From Bacteroidota bacterium (GTDB lineage: Bacteria > Bacteroidota > Bacteroidia > Flavobacteriales > Weeksellaceae): 64,000 bases of DNA. The first letter of the stretch is position 1, and the number at the start of each line of letters is the position of its first letter. The stretch is taken from assembly GCA_023422635.1 (NCBI GenBank), contig JAFAGO010000002.1:1-64000 (forward strand), given 5' to 3'. The notes below the pieces were generated by a model, which was given only the letters and a program-made list of their open reading frames with translations, searched no databases and was not told the DNA's origin. Positions 54,004 through 62,733 of the stretch are shown here, one piece after another. The position numbers and the translations under genes are program-made.

Positions 54004-55089
54004 TTATAAAAATAATGGTGCAGTTTCCAAGTTTAACAGAGGGTGGGTTATTTTTACAGATTGTATATTTCCTTTATTAGTCGGGGTTGTCTGTGTGGAA
54101 TTTGCACCACTTTGTAATGAAAATAATTTGTCAATAATATGTAGTTTTATTTGGGTGTGTAGATTGTTGTTTTTGCCTAAAATCTTGTAGTATTTTTGTT
54201 TGTATCTGCTAAACTTATTTCTGTATTTCGGCTGTGTTGTTTCGTTCTGTGTTATTTGGCGCTGTGTCTTTTTTTTCGGTATCATCTTGTTCCAAAAGTC
54301 AATGTTCTTTGCTTGATTAATAAATTTCACATCATTTGATTTTAGGTTAGTTACATCGGGTTTTGCATTCGTTATCAATACTGTTTCCCATTCGTTCAAC
54401 AAAATTTGTCCTAATCGACTGTATACATCCAAATTCAGCAAGTCTGTTGCATTGTAGATTCTGATTTTATCAGTTCTTAAGTATTTTGCCTCTTTCGTTT
54501 TAATCTCAAATCTGAATGTGTTAGGATGTATACCGTATTCGGGAGCTTCAATAAATTGCAAACCTTTTGCGTACGCTTTTAGTCTTTTGTAATCGGTTGA
54601 GTCTGTTTTTTTGGAATATGGATATTTTGTATCGGGAACGATAAATTTTGTCCGTTTAGAGAATAATAATCCGTTAATGATTGTTTTTATTTCAGCATCA
54701 GGAATGAGATTCAAACCAAATTCAAGATTGACTACTTTTAAATCTTCGTACTCGTTTGGTTTTATCCCAATGTATGTAAGAATATCAGAAACCGAATTAA
54801 TGCAATTTTCGGGCGTAAAATCGTTACCATTATGGTGGTATTGATTAAAGTGGTAATGTGGACTAATTATAATCTGTACATCACTGTATCCAATCAGTTC
54901 TCCATTATCTATAACCTTTGTAAAATCTAAACTTAATTTGCTTCCAAAGGTCTTATGTTTTAATGAATGATAACAATTCATAACTCTTCCTTTTTCATCC
55001 CTCTTTAGATAATATTCAAAATTCGGTTGAGTAGTCATTCTGTTTATTATCTGTTGTTCGGTAATTTTAAACTTTATATTATCCAGCAT
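54004..55089 (-). CDS. candidate replication initiator (gene II/X-like)
   Basis: 361 residues. I do not recognise it by name, but its order of motifs resembles phage/plasmid gene II/X-type replication proteins: a His-rich strand segment ISPHYHFNQYHHNGNDF (with an H-Y-H pair), then VNLEFGLNL where those proteins have a conserved R/E-D-I strand, then LKAYAKGLQF like their lkiYxKg motif, then FRFEIKTKEAKYL. It would nick or bind the element origin for rolling-circle replication. Coupled to the upstream gene by a TAATG overlap (55089). The C-terminal third is basic and low in complexity. Family assignment is inference. Confidence 0.5.
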   Translation of the reverse strand: MLDNIKFKITEQQIINRMTTQPNFEYYLKRDEKGRVMNCYHSLKHKTFGSKLSLDFTKVIDNGELIGYSDVQIIISPHYHFNQYHHNGNDFTPENCINSVSDILTYIGIKPNEYEDLKVVNLEFGLNLIPDAEIKTIINGLLFSKRTKFIVPDTKYPYSKKTDSTDYKRLKAYAKGLQFIEAPEYGIHPNTFRFEIKTKEAKYLRTDKIRIYNATDLLNLDVYSRLGQILLNEWETVLITNAKPDVTNLKSNDVKFINQAKNIDFWNKMIPKKKTQRQITQNETTQPKYRNKFSRYKQKYYKILGKNNNLHTQIKLHIIDKLFSLQSGANSTQTTPTNKGNIQSVKITHPLLNLETAPLFL

Positions 55090-55592
55090 TAGTTACCTGC
55101 ATTTGAATTATAGGAAATGGAATTATGAGCAATTGGGAATATTTTTTCATTGCTTTCCATTAGTTTTAAATCATCTAACATCTTTTGGATGATATTCCTA
55201 ACTATTCTGGCTCGTGCGTTCGGTATGTGTGGTAAAGGATAGAATTGTGGACAGATGCGAATATAAATGGTATGTAAATCATCTGAAATGTAAGCAACAA
55301 ACAAAGATTTTTTTTCCTTTATAGGTAAGTCAGCATAATAAAACCTTTCTGTTTCTGCTTTTCGTAAACCTGTATATTTACATTTACGCCAATTATTTGT
55401 GCTTCGAATTCTAAATAGTGTATCAACATTTTTAATGTTATTATACCCCTTATTAAATTCGGTTCTTACAAGTTCTGTAAATGATATTTTTTCGAATTCA
55501 GATAATCTGTACTCTGTGAATGTTCTCATAACTTTTTCAAGTTTGTAAATCATTCCGTAATTGTCGGGTGTAAAATTTGCGTCCATAATCAT
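55089..55592 (-). CDS. element protein of unknown function
   Basis: 167 residues; not recognised. Soluble, mixed charge, no signal peptide; ARARIVRNIIQKMLDDLKLM near the C-terminus is a predicted helix. It overlaps by one base (TAATG) both the excisionase-like gene before it and the Rep-like gene after it, so the three form one tightly coupled operon. That suggests a role in replication or excision. Confidence 0.6.
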   Translation of the reverse strand: MIMDANFTPDNYGMIYKLEKVMRTFTEYRLSEFEKISFTELVRTEFNKGYNNIKNVDTLFRIRSTNNWRKCKYTGLRKAETERFYYADLPIKEKKSLFVAYISDDLHTIYIRICPQFYPLPHIPNARARIVRNIIQKMLDDLKLMESNEKIFPIAHNSISYNSNAGN

Positions 55593-55876
55593 TAACTCAA
55601 TTTGTTTTGGTTAATAATTAGGTCTACTTCACTTCTTTTAAAATAAATACGGTTCGAAATACCGTAACTAGGTAGTTTACCTTGCTTTGTCCATCGGTGA
55701 AGTGTGGATAGGTTTATTTTTAAAAGTTTGCATACCTCTGAACGTGTCAGGTATTCGGTTGGTTGGATTGGTTGGAACTGTGCGGAAAGTTTCTCCGTTA
55801 GTTCTGCAATTAGAGAGTTTTTTAACTCCGCTACAAGATCGGTTGGATTGGTTGAAATAAATTGGATTGTACCCAT
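55592..55876 (-). CDS. excisionase-like helix-turn-helix protein
   Basis: 94 residues. The C-terminal half is an HTH_17/MerR-like DNA-binding fold (YLTRSEVCKLLKINLSTLHR, then WTKQGKLPSYGISNRIYFKR), the usual form of excisionases and regulators in Bacteroidota mobile elements. The N-terminal ~35 residues are a helix. First gene of the three-gene operon and 630 nt from the integrase gene. A directionality-factor role is inferred from fold and context. Confidence 0.82.
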   Translation of the reverse strand: MGTIQFISTNPTDLVAELKNSLIAELTEKLSAQFQPIQPTEYLTRSEVCKLLKINLSTLHRWTKQGKLPSYGISNRIYFKRSEVDLIINQNKLS

Positions 55877-55999
55877 AAAAATATAATTTAGTTATTATTA
55901 TGAGCAACCTAATCATCTGTTAATCAGAATTGTATACACGTCCTAACAATTTTTTCATAAAAAAAAGCACAGAATTATACTTGATTATAATTAAAATTG

Positions 56000-56007
56000 T
56001 ATATTTG
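56000..56007 (+). promoter_or_regulatory. plus-strand -7 box inside the element
   Basis: TATATTTG matches TAnnTTTG; a TTG lies 16 nt upstream (55981-55983). It is opposite in direction to all element genes. Confidence 0.5.
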
Positions 56008-56011
56008 GACT

Positions 56012-56210
56012 ATTATAAAAATGAAACAAAGTTTAATCAAATTAAACATTGTATTCGTAGATATAATAGTTCAGTCACAGACTTTCCAAAATTGTTAAAA
56101 GACAAGTCAATTAGCTTTTTTGGTTCTTTGTATTCTATTAAGTTTGGCGACACATAGAATATAAAATGCATAAAATTGAGTAACGTATTATTATGTTGCT
56201 CTTTTTTATT
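56012..56210 (+). ncRNA. candidate ~200-nt small RNA of the element
   Basis: Predicted from a -7 box (56000-56007) and a terminator (56178-56207). It contains an ATG-started 25-codon frame (56021-56098) of no recognised nature, so it is either a small RNA or a short peptide gene. Not confirmed by homology. Confidence 0.4.
56178..56208 (+). terminator. terminator inside the element
   Basis: A 7-bp stem GAGTAAC (56178-56184) / GTTGCTC (56195-56201) with one G-T pair, 10-nt loop, followed by TTTTTTATTTTTAT. Confidence 0.75.
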
Positions 56211-56505
56211 TTTATAAAAGTATTACAATTCTTCTTTATTGCAAAATCTAGCACGCTAGTAAAATGGTATAAAACCCGAAAAACTTATTAACAATCATCA
56301 GATATTCTCACTTCGTAATTTCTGTTTTGTTTGTAACTATCTTAAATATAGTTGGTTATATTGGTTATCATAGTATTACTTTTTTTTTGAATTTTGTTGA
56401 AAGTTTTTGGTTTGTTTTATTAACATTGCAAGGGTTTAATGCTTCAAAATTTTAATATTTGGGTTGAAACTTTAATTTTCTCTTGAAATCATTTAGGATT
56501 TTCAT

Positions 56506-57798
56506 TTAAGATATTTTTTGATCTCTTAATTCTTTGAATGTTTTGGCAGTTTGCATTGCCCAATCATCTGCGGTTTTACCGATGTAATTAAGGAACATCG
56601 CCTCTGTCTTATGTCCTGTAATTGCCATTAGTTGTGGTGTGGTGAATAGTTTGTTTCCGTAGAAATTGGTAGCAAATGAACGCCTACAAACGTGGGATGA
56701 AACTAGGTTGTATTTTTCCGTTTCTAAAATTTCATTTCTTTTTTGTTCGTCATTAAAAACCTTTCCTTTTATCATTTCGTTAATTCCAGCAAGTTCACAA
56801 ACCTTTTTTATGTGCCTATTGAAAAGGTTGGCGTTGCTTTGTTGGTTATCTGAAAAGGTAGGAGGGAAATTACCATCATACTTCTGCAGTATGTTTTCTA
56901 CTTCATCGTGTAATGGTATAAGTACTTTTTCACCTGTTTTCTGTTGCTTTAGTTCTATAAATCGATACGTGTCACCATTAGTATATGTTTTGGTATAAAT
57001 CATTCTAGTATTCATTCTTAAAAGGTCTGATACACGTTGTCCTAAATAGCATCCTAAAACCAACCAATCTCTAGCGTAATTCCAATCAGAATTTAAAGTT
57101 TGAACATCTTTAATTCTCTCAATCTCTGCAAAGGATAGAAAAACTTTATATTCAGTTTCTGTAGTGCCGATACTGAAACCTTTAATTTGAAAGTGAATTT
57201 GCTTTCCGTTTTGTTCAGCATCAAATAATACTGTTTTCAGATTTTTAATAAATCGGTTTGCGGTGGTTTCTAATCTGCCACAATCAGTAATTATAAAGTT
57301 TTTGAAATCTATAAGCACTTTTGAACTTATATCTTGTAGTAAAAATGTTTTCTTTTTTTTCTTTTCAAATTGTTGGAAACGGTCTTTCAAGTTGTTCAAT
57401 TTGTTTAAAGTATCTTTACTATATCCATTTGTACTTCTTTTAAAATCAATGAAGTTTGAAAGATAATTAATAAAAACAGTATCATCCTCCTTAACATCAA
57501 TACGGTTAAAATGATTATCCACTTTATCGGATAACCATTCCTTCGTGAAAATTACACCTTTGGAATAATCGGAATTATATGCTTTTAGGATAGATGTTTC
57601 TAATTCTTTCAGTTTGGTAGTTATTTGTTTGTTTTCAGAGTTGTTTTGTTTAGGTAGTGCTTTTTCTTTACTCCAATTTGAAACCAAAATTTTCAACCCT
57701 GTTTTACATTGAAATTCATTTCTGTAACCTACAATAAAACGAACGTAAATTTGAGAGTAATCACTTTGTGAACGTGTGAAAAATTTAATTGATGCCAT
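56506..57798 (-). CDS. tyrosine recombinase (element integrase)
   Basis: 430 residues. An N-terminal arm-binding domain (~1-90), SAM-like core-binding domain (~110-215) and catalytic domain with R255 (LGQRVSDLLR), H369-R372 (HVCRR), H396 (ITGHKTE) and Y405 (NYIGK). This is the typical Bacteroidota integrase layout and is unlike the shorter Xer protein at 16999. It lies at the attR end and reads inward; attR is ~175 nt upstream. All catalytic residues are intact, so the element may still be mobile. Confidence 0.95.
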   Translation of the reverse strand: MASIKFFTRSQSDYSQIYVRFIVGYRNEFQCKTGLKILVSNWSKEKALPKQNNSENKQITTKLKELETSILKAYNSDYSKGVIFTKEWLSDKVDNHFNRIDVKEDDTVFINYLSNFIDFKRSTNGYSKDTLNKLNNLKDRFQQFEKKKKKTFLLQDISSKVLIDFKNFIITDCGRLETTANRFIKNLKTVLFDAEQNGKQIHFQIKGFSIGTTETEYKVFLSFAEIERIKDVQTLNSDWNYARDWLVLGCYLGQRVSDLLRMNTRMIYTKTYTNGDTYRFIELKQQKTGEKVLIPLHDEVENILQKYDGNFPPTFSDNQQSNANLFNRHIKKVCELAGINEMIKGKVFNDEQKRNEILETEKYNLVSSHVCRRSFATNFYGNKLFTTPQLMAITGHKTEAMFLNYIGKTADDWAMQTAKTFKELRDQKIS

Positions 57799-57833
57799 TG
57801 TGCTTATTTTGGATACATCAAAGGTAAAAAATC

Positions 57834-57855
57834 TTTCCCGATATTTTCCCGATAA
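57834..57855 (+). repeat. right candidate integrase arm site
   Basis: A 22-bp direct copy of 51508-51529 (two TTTCCCGATA-like units), between the integrase start and attR. Confidence 0.7.
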
Positions 57856-57971
57856 TTATAGAATATTATAAAACTAAATGCAATCTAATACAATAATAAA
57901 TCCTTTGTTTATAGGCGGTTACGAGTGTTTTGGTATTTTGCTGAAAACTGCTAATATTCATTTGTTGGGTA

Positions 57972-57984
57972 CGCTAGGTACCTC
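57972..57984 (+). repeat. attR core repeat
   Basis: CGCTAGGTACCTC, identical to the tRNA-Cys 3' end repeat at 51439-51451. Confidence 0.88.
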
Positions 57985-57993
57985 TTACTAATT

Positions 57994-58032
57994 CCCTAAT
58001 TCATTAATTTATAATGTTTTAGGGTTTTTTGT
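57994..58032 (+). terminator. original tRNA-Cys terminator, now displaced
   Basis: CCCTAA (57994-57999) / TTAGGG (58019-58024) followed by a T run. The loop is nearly that of 51458-51494, so this is probably the ancestral terminator of tRNA-Cys, pushed 6.5 kb away. Confidence 0.75.
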
Positions 58033-58146
58033 TTTTTAAGTGTGTCAACAATTGCAGAAAATGTGGTTTTGCAGAGTATTCCGTTGATTAAATAATCTGT
58101 TCTATTTATTTAAAATTTAGAAAATTCACTGGATTAGAATTTCACC

Positions 58147-60048
58147 TCAAACCGTATATGTTCGGAAGTCGAGCATTTTAATTTTGCCTGCATCCAGAAG
58201 AAGAATAATGCTTTCACGCACTTTTTCTTTTTTATGAAGATTCATTTTAACGAAAATTTCTTCTAAAGTTGAAGGTTTGTTTTGCAATAGTTGTAGTAGC
58301 TGATCTTCAATTCCTGTGCTGAAAAAATGGTCCTTTTTATTTGTACAAACACTACATTTTCCGCAGTTTTCAACGTTCTTTTCTCCAAAATAGGTAAGAA
58401 TCATTTTCATTTTACAGTGTGCATTTTCTTCTGTAAAAAATTTCATCTCTTGCCATTTTTTCCATTTATTTTTCTGAATTTGAAGAAAGAGATTCCAGAG
58501 TTTTCCTTCTGTACTTCTATCGTTTCTTGGCGTTAGGAAACGAATGCTCGCTTGTTCGCCATCGATATATTCAACATATTCTTTTTTGCGAAAATCGATT
58601 AAATGCTGCTTCAAAATTTGAGTTCCGGTGCCCAATTTTTTTGCGAGAGTCGATTCAAAAAAATACGCTTTGTGCGTGGATAATCCTTCTAAATTTCGAA
58701 GTAAAAGCTCAATAAAATAAGCATCGCTTTTTGGTAATAGCTCAAAATCTGAAGGACTAAATTTTAGCTCAAGTGTTGAATGTGTTTTGTTTGGATTGTA
58801 GTAAATAACTTCTTGGTTGTGAAGGAATTGCAGGATGTTTCTGATTTTTGGAAGCGCTATTTTTGTCAGTTGTTTAATGCGTTCTATGTTAAATTGAAAC
58901 ATTCGTTCCGATTCGTCCAAATCGCCAATCTGAAAAATAGAGTAGAGGTATTGAATTGCCTTTGTAAATTCTTTTTTTGAAGGCATTTGATTTTGAAGAA
59001 TATCATCAATGCTTTTCATCTCTTGAGGATTCCAAAGCAAAATAGCTTGAGAAAGTGCTCCGTTTCGACCGGCACGACCAATTTCCTGATAATAATTTTC
59101 AATAGAAGAAGGCGGTGAAATATGTATGATAAATTGAACATTATCTTTATCAATTCCCATCCCAAAAGCATTTGTGGCAATCAACACGTTGGAGTTGCTG
59201 TTTACCCAATTGCGTTGCTTTGCGTTTCTTTCTGCTTTTGAAAGTCCAGCGTGATAGTTCGCTACATTTTCGAATTTTTTACGTTTTAAGAATTCCGTTA
59301 ATTCTTCTGTTTCCTTGCGCGTTCTGGCATAGATGATTCCTGAATTTTTGTTGTAGCTTAAATATTCTGCAATTGCGCTGTATTTGTCAGATGCTTCACT
59401 AACGATGATTTGGATATTGTCTCTCTTGAAACTTTCCTTAAAGATTTCAGGATTTCGAAGTTGAAGTTTGGTGATAATTTCATTTAAAACCTGTGGAGTG
59501 GCAGTTGCGGTAAGTGCAATGCAGGGAACTTTCTTGTATTCGTTTCGAAAGGTGCAGATATTTTGATAACTTGGTCGAAAATCTTGTCCCCATTCGGAAA
59601 TACAATGCGCTTCGTCGACAGCCAAAAAAGAAATGTCAATCGTTTCGATATTTCGGATAAACGCGTTATTTAACAATCGCTCTGGCGAAATATACAAGAT
59701 TTTTGTTAGGCCTTCTCTGCATCTTGAATAGATCAGTTCAGCGTCAGCTTCATCAAGTTCGGAGCTAATTAATTCAGCTTCAATATTCAGCTTTCGAAGT
59801 TGACTTACTTGGTCTTTCATTAAGGCGAGTAAAGGAGAAACGACAAGCGCGGTCCCTTCTGTGAGTAATGCGGGAAGTTGATAGCAGAGTGATTTTCCTC
59901 CACCAGTAGGGAAAAGCGCCAATACATCCTTTCCCGAAACCAAAGCATCGATGGCTTGTTCCTGAAATCCTCTGAAAGTGTTAAATCCCCAAACGTTCTC
60001 GAGTAGGGTGTTTTTCAGATTTTGGTATTTGGCTTTTTCAACTTCCAT
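58147..60048 (-). CDS. recQ: RecQ-type ATP-dependent DNA helicase
   Basis: 633 residues. SF2 helicase with Walker A TGGGKS at 48-53 (K52), DEAH box (VDEAHCISEWGQDFRPSY), helicase C domain (ATNAFGMGIDK, then QEIGRAGRNG) and the RecQ zinc-binding region (CKMKMILTYFGE, then CGKCSVC). The HRDC domain of many RecQ proteins is missing; a winged-helix-like end replaces it. Unwinds DNA in recombination repair. First chromosomal gene past the element. Confidence 0.94.
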   Translation of the reverse strand: MEVEKAKYQNLKNTLLENVWGFNTFRGFQEQAIDALVSGKDVLALFPTGGGKSLCYQLPALLTEGTALVVSPLLALMKDQVSQLRKLNIEAELISSELDEADAELIYSRCREGLTKILYISPERLLNNAFIRNIETIDISFLAVDEAHCISEWGQDFRPSYQNICTFRNEYKKVPCIALTATATPQVLNEIITKLQLRNPEIFKESFKRDNIQIIVSEASDKYSAIAEYLSYNKNSGIIYARTRKETEELTEFLKRKKFENVANYHAGLSKAERNAKQRNWVNSNSNVLIATNAFGMGIDKDNVQFIIHISPPSSIENYYQEIGRAGRNGALSQAILLWNPQEMKSIDDILQNQMPSKKEFTKAIQYLYSIFQIGDLDESERMFQFNIERIKQLTKIALPKIRNILQFLHNQEVIYYNPNKTHSTLELKFSPSDFELLPKSDAYFIELLLRNLEGLSTHKAYFFESTLAKKLGTGTQILKQHLIDFRKKEYVEYIDGEQASIRFLTPRNDRSTEGKLWNLFLQIQKNKWKKWQEMKFFTEENAHCKMKMILTYFGEKNVENCGKCSVCTNKKDHFFSTGIEDQLLQLLQNKPSTLEEIFVKMNLHKKEKVRESIILLLDAGKIKMLDFRTYTV

Positions 60049-60132
60049 TTTGTAAAATTAGCAATTGTACTTTGATGAAACAAAAAAGTCACGCAAATCG
60101 CGTGACTTTATCTGTATTGAAATAAATCCTGA

Positions 60133-61593
60133 TTATTTTGCTTCGAAGTATACTCTTCTGTTCGCTCTGTTTTTCCATTCAGGGCATTTTGTAGCAGGAT
60201 CACATTCTGGATATTTCAAGTCTTTTTCACCTCTACCAACAGCTTCAAGTTTAGAACCATCAACTCCATTTTGAATTAAATAACTTTTTACGTTATTGGC
60301 TCTTCTTTCAGAAAGTTTTTGGTTATACGCGTCGGAAGCTCTTGTATCTGTTCCTCCGATTACTTTGTAAGCACCAGAAGTAGAGTTAATATAGCTAACT
60401 GCATTGTTAAGAATTGGCGTGTTTGATGGAAGAATTCTATCTGAGTTCAAATCAAATTCGATTCCTTCAAGGGCTGCATCTGTACCAGTAACGATTCCTG
60501 CTCCTGCTGGAGGGCATCCGTCGTTTTCAACAGGTCCTGGTACGGTTACACATTTATCGTAAAGATCGATTACACCATCAAGGTCTACATCTAAAGCAAC
60601 ACCGGCACCATCTACTCTTGCTCCTGCTGGAGTATCCAATTGTCTATCCCAATCGTCGCAAACGCCATCATTATCAGCATCTCCTTTTTTACATACTTCA
60701 ACATCTTGGTTTTTATCTGCCAATACATCAAGTTTGTAATAAATTTCTTGAAGTGGATCATGCCAAAATAGGTGAGATTGGTGTTTTCCTAATTTCAAGG
60801 TAAGTCCAAGAGTTGCGTTGAAGAAGTTATCAGTAACTTGGTCTTCTCTTTTGTTAACAGAACTATATTGTCCACCGCCTCCATCAAATTCATCATCACC
60901 TGTAACAATGTACATCACTCTACCTTCAATGTCAATTCTTTTTGAAACTTTGTATTTCAAACCAGCACCAGCTTGTCCAAACAAAGAACTCAATTTGAAT
61001 GGTTTTTTCTCCGTCATTAATTCTTGACCACCTAAAGCTTCACTTTTTTGGTACGCTCTGTAGGCAAGTGATCCGATACCAGCATAACCGTGTAAAGCCC
61101 ATCTGTAAGGAGATTTGTTATCTACTCTTCTTAATAAGTTAGAAAAGTTGATGTCTCCCAAAATTGAAATCGCATCGTATTGTGTTCTACCTGCTACTTG
61201 ATTATAACCTGTTACGGTAGTCGCTGCAGGGATTGGATCTTTGGTATTGAACCATCCTTGTCTGGTTTCCCCTCTATCGTATTGAAGTTTTAACCCAAAA
61301 GCATGCGTTATTGCTTTGTCAACACTAATGTAAGCCGAATATCCAAAAAGGTTTTTACCGTTACCTGAGTTAATTGATGTTAAATCAGAACCTTGTACTA
61401 ATGGGATACCCCCGCCAACAGAAATAGACCAATCGTTAAATCTTTTGGACTCCTGTGTAAATGGAGATACATTTGCAGATCCAGAGGAGAACGTATTTGG
61501 ATATCCATCAGTTGTTGCAACTGTAGAATCTTGTGCAAAAATAGCAGTAGGTAAAACTAAAGCGAATGCAGCAATTGCTAAATGTCGTTTCAT
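60133..61593 (-). CDS. OmpA-family outer-membrane protein with thrombospondin type 3 repeats
   Basis: 486 residues. Signal peptide (MKRHLAIAAFALVLPTAIFAQ), N-terminal beta-barrel (~40-270), calcium-binding thrombospondin type 3 repeats (DADNDGVCDDWD, DVDLDGVIDLYDKC) and a C-terminal OmpA peptidoglycan-binding domain (IEFDLNSDRILP, TDTRASDAYNQKLSERRANN). It anchors the outer membrane to the cell wall. Closely related to the next gene upstream (61639-62730). Confidence 0.94.
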   Translation of the reverse strand: MKRHLAIAAFALVLPTAIFAQDSTVATTDGYPNTFSSGSANVSPFTQESKRFNDWSISVGGGIPLVQGSDLTSINSGNGKNLFGYSAYISVDKAITHAFGLKLQYDRGETRQGWFNTKDPIPAATTVTGYNQVAGRTQYDAISILGDINFSNLLRRVDNKSPYRWALHGYAGIGSLAYRAYQKSEALGGQELMTEKKPFKLSSLFGQAGAGLKYKVSKRIDIEGRVMYIVTGDDEFDGGGGQYSSVNKREDQVTDNFFNATLGLTLKLGKHQSHLFWHDPLQEIYYKLDVLADKNQDVEVCKKGDADNDGVCDDWDRQLDTPAGARVDGAGVALDVDLDGVIDLYDKCVTVPGPVENDGCPPAGAGIVTGTDAALEGIEFDLNSDRILPSNTPILNNAVSYINSTSGAYKVIGGTDTRASDAYNQKLSERRANNVKSYLIQNGVDGSKLEAVGRGEKDLKYPECDPATKCPEWKNRANRRVYFEAK

Positions 61594-61638
61594 AATTTAT
61601 ATTATTTTTTTAATTTATTTTTAAAGTTGGTTACCGTC

Positions 61639-62730
61639 TTATTTCACTGAAGTTGGGCAGCCATCATTTTCTACTGGTCCAGGAACTGTTACACATTTGT
61701 CGTACAAATCAATTACCCCATCCAAGTCTAAATCAAGTGCAACACCAGCACCATCAACTCTTGCTCCAGCTGGAGTGTCTAATTGTCTATCCCAATCATC
61801 ACAAACACCATCGTTGTCTTTATCACCGTTTTCACAAACTACCAAATCTTCAGAATTGTTTTCAAGAACTTCTGTTCTGTAGTATACTTCTTGCAATGGG
61901 TCATGCCAAGCAAGGTGTGAGGTATGTTTTCCAAGTTTAAATGATAAACCTAAGTTTACTGTTACCATATCATCTGAATAACTGTCATTTATCAGATTAT
62001 ATTGTGGAGCACCTTCACGCGTCCAACCGCCTCCGTCAAATTCTTCGTCACCACTTTTAATATACATGGCTCTAAGTTCAACATCAATAAGTTTTGATGC
62101 TTTGTACTTTAAACCAAGCCCTGCTTGCATAAAGAAAGATTGGATTCCCAAATCCTGATTAATTTCTACAGGAATTCTTGGTGGTGTAGTGCTCCACCTT
62201 GACGTGTCTCCATCAATAAGCTCGGTATCGTACCCTTGAAGTCCAACACCTGCATAACCGTGAAGTGCCCATCTGTAAGGAGATTTGTTATCTACTCTTC
62301 TTAAAAGATTAGAGAAATTGATGTCCCCTAAAATGGAAACTTGTTGGAATTTTGTATAGGCATCTGCAACACCAGCACGAACGCCTGCTGCACCTGGAAG
62401 TTTACCTTTTTGGTTGGTTTTCCCCATTTGGTACATCACGCTTAATCCAAATGTGTGTGAAATTTGTTTGTCAATACTTGCGTATGCATTCCACCCCCAA
62501 TTGATATCGTCTCCGTAAAACGAAGTTAAATCTCCATAAGCCATAAACGCCGGACCACCTCCTATAGAGATCGACCAATCGTTAAACTTTCTTGCTTGAT
62601 TATTGAATTCTTTTACATTGGCAGAACCAGAAGAAAAAGTGTTGGGGTAGGTACCAGAATCAACAATAGTACTGTCCTGAGCATACAAAGCAATTGGCAG
62701 AGACATCATTAATAATAAACTTAATTTCAT
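61639..62730 (-). CDS. OmpA-like barrel protein lacking the peptidoglycan-binding domain
   Basis: 363 residues. A paralogue of the following gene: same start of the mature part (YPNTFSSGSANV), same barrel signatures (NFSNLLRRVDNKSPYRWALH) and the same thrombospondin type 3 repeats. It stops right after VENDGCP with a three-residue tail (TSVK including the first Thr), so the OmpA C-terminal domain is absent. Signal peptide MKLSLLLMMSLPIALYAQ. It and the next gene are 45 nt apart and probably cotranscribed; a tandem duplication with domain loss is the simplest history. Confidence 0.9.
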   Translation of the reverse strand: MKLSLLLMMSLPIALYAQDSTIVDSGTYPNTFSSGSANVKEFNNQARKFNDWSISIGGGPAFMAYGDLTSFYGDDINWGWNAYASIDKQISHTFGLSVMYQMGKTNQKGKLPGAAGVRAGVADAYTKFQQVSILGDINFSNLLRRVDNKSPYRWALHGYAGVGLQGYDTELIDGDTSRWSTTPPRIPVEINQDLGIQSFFMQAGLGLKYKASKLIDVELRAMYIKSGDEEFDGGGWTREGAPQYNLINDSYSDDMVTVNLGLSFKLGKHTSHLAWHDPLQEVYYRTEVLENNSEDLVVCENGDKDNDGVCDDWDRQLDTPAGARVDGAGVALDLDLDGVIDLYDKCVTVPGPVENDGCPTSVK

Positions 62731-62733
62731 AAT

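Larger units (their letters stand above)
55877..56505. other. gene-free centre of the element
   Basis: 629 nt between the excisionase-like operon and the integrase gene. It holds a plus-strand -7 box at 56000, a terminator hairpin at 56178-56207 and, between them, a candidate ~200-nt transcript. The remainder is AT-rich without further structure I can support. A likely place for the control region or origin. Confidence 0.55.
51439..57984. mobile_element. 6.5-kb integrative element in tRNA-Cys
   Basis: Bounded by identical 13-bp repeats, one within the tRNA-Cys 3' end. At the far end it carries a tyrosine recombinase with an arm-binding domain (57798-56506, minus strand), an excisionase-like HTH gene, a candidate replication protein, three cargo genes and a broken gene, all on the minus strand. 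The long gene-free stretches and lower GC differ from the flanks. No relaxase, conjugation, capsid or packaging gene is seen, so it is not self-transmissible by a known route; transfer would need a helper or the Rep-like gene. Confidence 0.88.

Noticed and set aside
55930..56157. A 75-codon plus-strand frame starting with TTG in the element gap
   Set aside because: The start lies upstream of the -7 box at 56000 and the sequence has no domain or composition of a real protein; I kept only the promoter-terminator unit.
51439..57984. Calling the element a filamentous prophage
   Set aside because: The candidate replication protein fits, but there is no Zot-type ATPase, coat or adsorption gene.
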